64,000 nt of DNA. Source: an uncultured Acetatifactor sp. (GTDB taxonomy: Bacteria; Bacillota; Clostridia; Lachnospirales; Lachnospiraceae). The stretch is from contig CAJUIA010000013.1 in NCBI GenBank assembly GCA_910586485.1, positions 42,505 to 106,504 of the forward strand. The letters run 5' to 3'. Of the stretch, positions 59,531 through 64,000 are shown piece after piece (positions within the stretch are counted from its first letter, which is position 1; every line of letters starts with the position of its first letter). The position numbers were made by a program, and so were the translations under genes. The notes under the pieces are model-generated. The model did no database searches. It was not told where the DNA came from and saw only the letters and a program-made list of their open reading frames with translations.

Positions 59531-60690
59531 TTCTCCTTTAGTTCCTCCCACTGCTGCTCCCCAACAGGGCGATTCAAATCCAGAAAGCACAGGCTGGTAT
59601 TCTCATTCCAGCATTCTCCAAACAGCATATCCGAAGTGCCGCCAAAATACCACCCCAGCCTTAACACATTAGGAACCGTGGCAATTTCCTTCCCCTCGTA
59701 ATCATAAAGGAACAGCGTGCCGTCTCCCCATTGATCACAAATAATGATATAGTCCCCGGTAAGGGTGATTGTGGGAACATCCATGGACCGGTCCGTCAGG
59801 TGTTCCGTAGTCTGATCCTCCATGGAATAGCGGCAGAGGCCTTCCGAATCGCAGTAATACACAAACTCATCGCGCACGGTAAACGTTCCATGATACCCCT
59901 CCATTATCAGGCTGCACTGTCCGGCTGCCGGATCATATCGGTACGCTGCAGTCCTGCCATTCTCCGGATCGTCTTTCCAATAGCTCAGCACTTGTATAAA
60001 CAGAGAGCCGCCATTGCTTTTGATCCGATTAATATACACTGCAGACGCATGGCTGTCCCCCTCCAGCAAAACCTCCGGCGCCCCCCCGTCTATGGGCATC
60101 CGCTCCAGCCTCTGGACCTTTTGAAGCGCATCCGCAAAATACACATATCCGCCTGCAATCACTACCTCCGGCGTTTTCCATTCGCCCGTAGCGGCATAGT
60201 CCGTCCGGTAAAGCTTTGCACTGATTTCCCACTCGCCGGAGCCATCCGCCCTGATGCGGAAAAGGGAGACATAAGCATCCTCGCTGAGACCTACAGCATA
60301 AAGATCCCCCTCATAATACTGAAGATATTGCTTATTTACTCCGCCCCCGTCTCTGTTATTCTCCCGGAAATAAGCGTTACACTCCTCGTCCTCATGCGTG
60401 CAGTCCGGCCTGCTGCACAAGGGCACTACCCGCCTGGATTCCCTGTCCAGAAACATCAGCCGGGGATACAGCCAGCCCGGATTAATACGTTCCCAAAAAT
60501 AATACCCTTTTTCCGATTCCGCCACAAACTGATAAGCAAAGTCAGCTTCCACCGCCTCGGATTCCACGGGCGCGGCTGCGTCCTTCGGAGCTTCACTGTC
60601 TGCCTTTCCACAGGCTGACAGCAGGAATAATCCTGCTGTCAGCACACAGAAAAGCTTTCTGCCGCCTGTTAAATGAATCCCTTTTCTCAT
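59527..60690 (-). CDS. Lipoprotein with CxxxC and beta-propeller-like repeats
   Basis: A 387-residue lipoprotein (LSAC, Cys27) with a short acidic linker. Near residue 95 is CSRPDCTHEDEECNAYF, a cysteine motif that I know from many Lachnospiraceae lipoproteins of unknown role. The rest is a series of WD/YWTD-like strands (GGYVYFADALQKVQRLERMP, DEFVYYCDSEGLCRYSMED). It lies between the small secreted protein and the permease; it may present or bind that protein. GGGGG precedes ATG 60690. Confidence 0.75.
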   Translation of the reverse strand: MRKGIHLTGGRKLFCVLTAGLFLLSACGKADSEAPKDAAAPVESEAVEADFAYQFVAESEKGYYFWERINPGWLYPRLMFLDRESRRVVPLCSRPDCTHEDEECNAYFRENNRDGGGVNKQYLQYYEGDLYAVGLSEDAYVSLFRIRADGSGEWEISAKLYRTDYAATGEWKTPEVVIAGGYVYFADALQKVQRLERMPIDGGAPEVLLEGDSHASAVYINRIKSNGGSLFIQVLSYWKDDPENGRTAAYRYDPAAGQCSLIMEGYHGTFTVRDEFVYYCDSEGLCRYSMEDQTTEHLTDRSMDVPTITLTGDYIIICDQWGDGTLFLYDYEGKEIATVPNVLRLGWYFGGTSDMLFGECWNENTSLCFLDLNRPVGEQQWEELKEN

Positions 60691-60703
60691 TTTTGCTTTC
60701 CCC

Positions 60704-61066
60704 CTAGTTTACGTATACCCTTGCCGATGATGCCCTCGAAACGTCATCCACATAGCCTGTCGCATAGCCGTTCTCATATTGACATCCACTCGGACTGGGT
60801 CTTGAGACATATACAGAGATAAAATTGCCAAACTGGTGAGCGCTGGCCTCGCCCATCTGCAATTTTCCATCTGCTTTTCTTTCCAGATAATATACGGTCA
60901 CCTTAAGGTGATGTCCTGGCTCATCATACATGAAGCTTCCCCAGGCATTTGTCGCAGTGATGCCCACATCAATACTGCTTGAGGCTGCATGACACAAGCT
61001 TATGCTGCTTCCGAAAACGCTCACTGCCAAAACCATTCCCAGTACCATTTTCTTGATTTTACCCAT
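60704..61066 (-). CDS. Small secreted protein heading the ABC cassette
   Basis: A 120-residue protein with signal peptide (MGKIKKMVLGMVLAVSVFGS, likely cleavage after CHA near residue 27). The mature part of about 93 residues is rich in beta-strand and aromatic residues with a single Cys (TNAWGSFMYDEPGHHLKVTV, ASSARVYVN). It is reminiscent in size and context of secreted bacteriocins of the lactococcin 972 kind, but I see no clear sequence match. ATG 61066 has AAGGAGG; the longer frame from 61105 passes a hairpin. Confidence 0.7.
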   Translation of the reverse strand: MGKIKKMVLGMVLAVSVFGSSISLCHAASSSIDVGITATNAWGSFMYDEPGHHLKVTVYYLERKADGKLQMGEASAHQFGNFISVYVSRPSPSGCQYENGYATGYVDDVSRASSARVYVN

Positions 61067-61098
61067 AGTCGTCCTCCTTTTTTCAGATTCATTTGCAA

Positions 61099-61115
61099 GC
61101 GGCATCTAGTGCCGC
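61099..61115 (-). repeat. Leader hairpin of the secreted-protein gene
   Basis: GCGGCA (61099-61104) pairs with TGCCGC (61110-61115). On the minus strand the downstream bases TAGATGCCGCTTGC match the leaders at 22028-22066 and 36672-36709. Confidence 0.5.
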
Positions 61116-61121
61116 ATTTTA

Positions 61122-61150
61122 GAAATATCATGTATTGCCGTAATTGTCAA
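61122..61150 (-). promoter_or_regulatory. Promoter of the secreted-protein/ABC operon
   Basis: On the minus strand TTGACA (61145-61150), 17-base spacer, TATTTC (61122-61127), 56 bases before ATG 61066. Confidence 0.6.
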
Positions 61151-61173
61151 GTGCAATGCTTGTTTTTAACTTT

Positions 61174-61950
61174 CTAAAGCGAACAGACTTCTCCCTTCGC
61201 CGGAAGAATGCTGGCCCTGTCCCCTACAATCTCACGGACAATGCACAATTCCACCTGCTGCCTGTGCTTCAAATGAGTGATCAAATCTTCAAACCCCTTA
61301 TATCCGTGAGCCTTTCCGTAAGGCGAGTTCACCAGATATTCCATCATGACCGGATACCACATCTGATTTCCCGCCTGGTCGGAACGCTCCTTCTGAATGA
61401 TCCGTATGTTTTCCTCGATTTTATCACTGTACAAATACAGCAGTCTAAAATTCTCCTTCCGCATTACGGCATAAAGCCTCCTGTAAAACTCCAAGATTTC
61501 TTCGTCATCAAGCTGATGAAACAGGATCAGATCCTCCACAATATTCTGCATAAAAGCACACTCAAACAGATAGCCGCTGTCCTGAAACTGCCTGTACCTT
61601 TCAAAGACAATTTTTTCCAGCTCCTGCAGGGTTTTCCGGCCATTATAGATTTCATACCGCTCTAAATCCTTATGAAATCCGGGTATGTCCGTAAGTATCT
61701 TTGTGTAGGTCACAATATAATGATCTCCCTCCCGGTAGGTACACGCCTCCATCTCGCTGCGAAGGGGCGCATACCTTTCAAGCGCCGCAGTATACTCTTC
61801 TTCGTTCATCCATGTACACCAGGCCAGCTCCACCGGCGAATATTCTCCCTCCCGGCATACCCGGTACTCCGGCCTTTGACCGGCAATCTTCTGCAGCAGG
61901 GTGGATTTCCCCATCCCCTGCAGTCCTTCGATAAATATGTTTTCTCTCAT
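61174..61950 (-). CDS. P-loop kinase/NTPase coupled to the ABC-F gene
   Basis: A 258-residue P-loop protein with Walker A GLQGMGKST (9-17) and no ABC signature. Its shape (short P-loop at the N terminus, YLFECAFMQN and RLLYLYSDKIEENIR motifs) recalls small-molecule or nucleoside kinases. Its start overlaps the ABC-F stop by four nt (ATGA), so it is made with it and could be an extra resistance activity such as antibiotic phosphorylation, which is untested. Confidence 0.75.
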   Translation of the reverse strand: MRENIFIEGLQGMGKSTLLQKIAGQRPEYRVCREGEYSPVELAWCTWMNEEEYTAALERYAPLRSEMEACTYREGDHYIVTYTKILTDIPGFHKDLERYEIYNGRKTLQELEKIVFERYRQFQDSGYLFECAFMQNIVEDLILFHQLDDEEILEFYRRLYAVMRKENFRLLYLYSDKIEENIRIIQKERSDQAGNQMWYPVMMEYLVNSPYGKAHGYKGFEDLITHLKHRQQVELCIVREIVGDRASILPAKGEVCSL

Positions 61951-63476
61951 AAAAGCTCCACCGTCCCCGTCGCAATTTTTTCTCTGAACCTGACGTCATG
62001 CTCTACAAACAGCATCGTCGGTTCATACTCCAGAATCAACTTTTCAAGCTGCATTCTGGAAAATACATCCACATAGTTCAGCGGCTCATCCCATACATAC
62101 AGGTGAGCCGGAACGAGCAGGCTTGCCGCAATCAGCACCTTCTTTTTCTGCCCCTCGGAATATTCCTCCATGCCCTTCAAAAACTGCCCCCGCTCCAGAT
62201 CAAGCTGCCTGAGTATAGCGCAAAACAGGCTCTCATCCAGCTCCCTCCCTTTACAGAATTCGGAAATACTGCCCCGGAGCGTGGAGGTATCCTGATTCAC
62301 AAAGGAAACGGTCAGACCGGAGGCAGTCTCGCAGACTCCGGTTTCCCGAACCGGCAGAGCAGCCTCTATTATCCCCGCCCTATGCAGAATCATTTTCAGC
62401 AGCGTTGACTTGCCGCACCCGTTGCTGCCGTGGAGAGCGATCCGCTGGCCCCGGCTGATTTCAAAGGTAAGCCCTGTAAAAAGCGGCCCCTTCGCCCCCG
62501 CATATTCCAACGCATACTCCCTGACATTCACGAGGGTTTCCCTGTGATGCCTAAGGGGCATCATCTTCAGATCCGCCGGCCGCTCCAGATCTGCCAGCAG
62601 GCCCTCCTTCTCTTCAATCTCCCGGCGGATGCGTTTCTCCATCTGCCTGACCCGGCTCTGCATCTTTTTCGTCTTAGCGCCGATGAAGGCTCTGGCGTTT
62701 TTACATCTGTCATGCTCTACTATAGGGTCAAAGCCAATCTTTGTCACTTCGTTTTTGTCAGCCCAGGCGGCGGTACGCGCCGCTGCCTGCTTTAGTTTTC
62801 CGATTTCCTTCAAATGCTTTTCGTTCTCTGCCTGCTCAAACTGATCCCTGCGCTGTTTGTTTTCCTGCCATGTAGAAAAATTGCCGCTCTGTAGCTCGAT
62901 GGACTGCCGATTCAGCACCAGCACATGATCCACACAGAAATCCAGCAGGTCTCTGTCATGAGACACCAGAATAAACCCCTTCTTGGATGCCAGATAATGC
63001 TTAACGATTTCTCTGGAAGCATGATCCAGATGATTGGTAGGCTCATCAATCAGCAGAAACTCATTTTCTGCCGAAAACAGCACTGCCAGAAGTATCTTGG
63101 TCTGTTCTCCGGGACTTAAAGCGCCAAATGGTCTGTACAGAATTTCCGCCGTCCGGCCCAGCTGTTCCAGCTCACGGATCACACGCCAGTCTTCGCACCC
63201 CGGCTTTAATTCCTCCATAAACTCCGCCGCCGGCTGCAGCATCTGTTCCCCGCTGACAGTATAAGGAAAATAATCAAATCTCTCCCCGGCGCTGATCGCT
63301 CCCTGATACGGATACATCCCCTGCAGCAGCTTAAGAAACGTGGTCTTGCCTTTACCGTTACGCCCCAGCAGCCCCAGCCTCCAATCCGTGTCAATCGAAA
63401 AGGACACGTCCTCAAAAATATTATCAATGCTCCCTTCATAGCCAAAAGTCAGATGGCTTACATTGATCTGTGCCAT
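61947..63476 (-). CDS. ABC-F ribosome-protection protein, Lsa/CplR-like
   Basis: A 509-residue soluble protein with two ATPase domains and no membrane part: Walker A1 GRNGKGKTT (38-46), signature LSPGEQTK, Walker B1 LLIDEPTNHLD, charged linker, Walker A2 GSNGCGKST, signature YSEGQKKK, Walker B2 YVWDEPLNYVD. The opening (QINVSHLTFGYEGSIDNIF) matches what I know of the Lsa/CplR group, which rescue ribosomes from lincosamides, pleuromutilins and streptogramin A. The start is ATG 63476, or ATG 63488. It has a long structured leader with a terminator and the P-loop kinase behind it. Confidence 0.9.
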   Translation of the reverse strand: MAQINVSHLTFGYEGSIDNIFEDVSFSIDTDWRLGLLGRNGKGKTTFLKLLQGMYPYQGAISAGERFDYFPYTVSGEQMLQPAAEFMEELKPGCEDWRVIRELEQLGRTAEILYRPFGALSPGEQTKILLAVLFSAENEFLLIDEPTNHLDHASREIVKHYLASKKGFILVSHDRDLLDFCVDHVLVLNRQSIELQSGNFSTWQENKQRRDQFEQAENEKHLKEIGKLKQAAARTAAWADKNEVTKIGFDPIVEHDRCKNARAFIGAKTKKMQSRVRQMEKRIRREIEEKEGLLADLERPADLKMMPLRHHRETLVNVREYALEYAGAKGPLFTGLTFEISRGQRIALHGSNGCGKSTLLKMILHRAGIIEAALPVRETGVCETASGLTVSFVNQDTSTLRGSISEFCKGRELDESLFCAILRQLDLERGQFLKGMEEYSEGQKKKVLIAASLLVPAHLYVWDEPLNYVDVFSRMQLEKLILEYEPTMLFVEHDVRFREKIATGTVELL

Positions 63477-63536
63477 ATTAATAACCATACCTTTCCGTAA
63501 TCCTGCGAATTTGGGCCGCAGGCACAATATTTGCAA

Positions 63537-63574
63537 GGTGAACAAGTTCACCTGTGAAAAATTTATTTTTCACA
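63537..63574 (-). repeat. Two tandem hairpins before the ABC-F start
   Basis: GGTGAAC/GTTCACC (63537-63543, 63546-63552) and TGTGAAAAAT/ATTTTTCACA (63553-63562, 63565-63574), both perfect and directly adjacent. Confidence 0.65.
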
Positions 63575-63587
63575 CTTTCCCCCTTCC

Positions 63588-63623
63588 ATAAAATAAAGGA
63601 ACCGTTTGCTGCCAAACAGTTCC
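63588..63623 (-). terminator. Intrinsic terminator inside the ABC-F leader
   Basis: Arms GGAAC-T-GTTTG (63613-63623) and CAAAC-G-GTTCC (63598-63608) pair with one G-T, loop GCAG; followed on the minus strand by TTTATTTTAT (63588-63597). Placed before the gene, it is a regulated attenuator. Confidence 0.75.
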
Positions 63624-63819
63624 CCTACATTCTCCAAACCTCTATTGCAGATGGCACAGACTGATCACAATGCCTGCCCTGATATTCACCGGAATTTTCC
63701 CAAAAATTGCCGCACAAAAAAGAGAGGTTATGAGAACATAATCCACTTTTGGCAACATGACGTAAACAGCACAGGAATACCCTGAAACTGTTTCTGATCT
63801 TCATGCAATCAAAAGTAAA

Positions 63820-63831
63820 TTATATTCTCAT
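63820..63831 (-). CDS. 3-codon uORF (Met-Arg-Ile) in the ABC-F leader
   Basis: ATG AGA ATA TAA at 63831-63820 on the minus strand. It is preceded by GGAGAGGGG seven bases upstream, the strongest ribosome site in the leader, and lies about 25 bases after the expected transcription start. Very short, so its coding role rests on that site and on the attenuator context. Confidence 0.5.
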   Translation of the reverse strand: MRI

Positions 63832-63860
63832 CCTTTCACCCCTCTCCTTAAGCTATAGTT

Positions 63861-63889
63861 ATTTTAGCACGCTGCCTCCGCTTTGTCAA
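63861..63889 (-). promoter_or_regulatory. Promoter of the ABC-F operon
   Basis: On the minus strand TTGACA (63884-63889), 17-base spacer, TAAAAT (63861-63866). Confidence 0.78.
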
Positions 63890-63904
63890 ACACTAACCTA
63901 CGCC

Positions 63905-63958
63905 GAAACTCCGTAAATCTGTACCAAACTCCGAAAATTTCGAAACCGGGAGTTTGAC
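63905..63958. promoter_or_regulatory. Repeated AAACTCC motifs upstream of the ABC-F promoter
   Basis: GAAACTCCG (63905-63913) and CAAACTCCG (63925-63933) are 20 bases apart, about two helix turns, and an inverted copy CGGGAGTTTG lies at 63947-63956. Possible binding sites of a regulator. No gene is visible from 63890 to the window end. Confidence 0.35.
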
Positions 63959-64000
63959 ACTTCCTTTTAAACCTCATAACACACAAATCATGTATTTAAG

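Larger units (their letters stand above)
63477..63854 (-). promoter_or_regulatory. ABC-F leader with attenuator
   Basis: About 380 noncoding bases between the promoter and the ABC-F start. In order on the minus strand: a ribosome site and 3-codon uORF (63820-63831), a candidate antiterminator AAACAGTTTC (63784-63793), an intrinsic terminator (63588-63623) and two perfect hairpins (63537-63574). AAACAGTTTC can pair with GGAACTGTTT, the first arm of the terminator, over ten positions with one G-U. Confidence 0.65.

Noticed and set aside
63642..63758. A 38-codon minus-strand frame inside the ABC-F leader (MLPKVDYVLITS...)
   Set aside because: No ribosome site before its ATG, and its sequence overlaps the segment needed between antiterminator and terminator. 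I treat it as leader RNA, not a gene, though a longer leader peptide cannot be excluded.
1..64000. CRISPR arrays, tRNA and rRNA genes, insertion sequences
   Set aside because: Looked for regular spaced repeats, cloverleaf ends and transposase frames on both strands by eye; none seen.

Overview
The window reads as chromosome of a gut-type Lachnospiraceae (Clostridia, Bacillota). This rests on the low-to-mid GC Gram-positive gene style with strong GGAGG ribosome sites, several lipoprotein sugar-binding proteins paired with LplB/LplC and MalF/MalG permeases, YesM/YesN two-component proteins, an Lsa/CplR-like ABC-F protein and cysteine-motif lipoproteins typical of that family. It is inference from gene content; no rRNA is present. 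I saw no tRNA, CRISPR array, transposase or integrase.

Layout. 1-3.1 kb: a minus-strand restriction-modification operon (XRE regulator, nuclease-methylase fusion, specificity subunit cut by the window edge) and a small DUF6061-like protein. 3.4-6.3 kb: a small secreted protein and a large binding lipoprotein. 6.3-11.3 kb: alpha-glucan degradation (debranching enzyme, oligo-1,6-glucosidase) around a LacI regulator. 11.4-16.6 kb: accessory genes (XRE plus DUF1016 nuclease, AraC/GyrI regulator, HAD hydrolase, ParE-type toxin with a 56-residue antitoxin, a small unknown protein, a CPBP protease). 16.8-35.7 kb: a probable xyloglucan/beta-glucan locus with a YesN response regulator, two binding lipoproteins, a GH5 lipoprotein, YesL, LplB/LplC permeases, a repeat-containing surface protein, a YesM kinase, a GH31 alpha-xylosidase-like enzyme and a GH74 enzyme without signal peptide. 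35.8-43.7 kb: a maltodextrin operon (GH13_20, MalE, MalF, MalG), a divergent short LacI regulator and a surface lipoprotein behind two LacI-like operators. 43.7-48.5 kb: two EamA transporters, two GyrI-domain proteins (one AraC) and a membrane-anchored alpha/beta hydrolase. 48.5-51.1 kb: a decayed kinase/regulator/ABC cluster in which a deletion has joined a truncated response regulator to a truncated ATPase. 51.2-56.6 kb: radical SAM protein, methyltransferase, MATE exporter, VOC protein, nucleoside phosphorylase and a beta-propeller. 56.6-61.2 kb: a small secreted protein, lipoprotein, large ABC permease and ATPase cassette. 61.2-63.9 kb: an ABC-F ribosome-protection gene coupled to a P-loop kinase and preceded by an attenuator leader with a possible 3-codon uORF.

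How the parts work together. In the xyloglucan model, exported GH5 and surface modules cut and hold glucan, LplB/LplC with a binding lipoprotein import oligosaccharides, and GH74 and GH31 finish them in the cytoplasm; YesM and YesN are split to opposite ends of the locus. The maltodextrin operon imports alpha-glucans, which GH13_20, the oligo-1,6-glucosidase and the debranching enzyme would process. A recurring feature is strong stem-loops between the genes of minus-strand operons; two of them, 8.5 kb apart, share a near-identical two-hairpin unit, and one of those supplies the last codons and stop of the GH74 gene.
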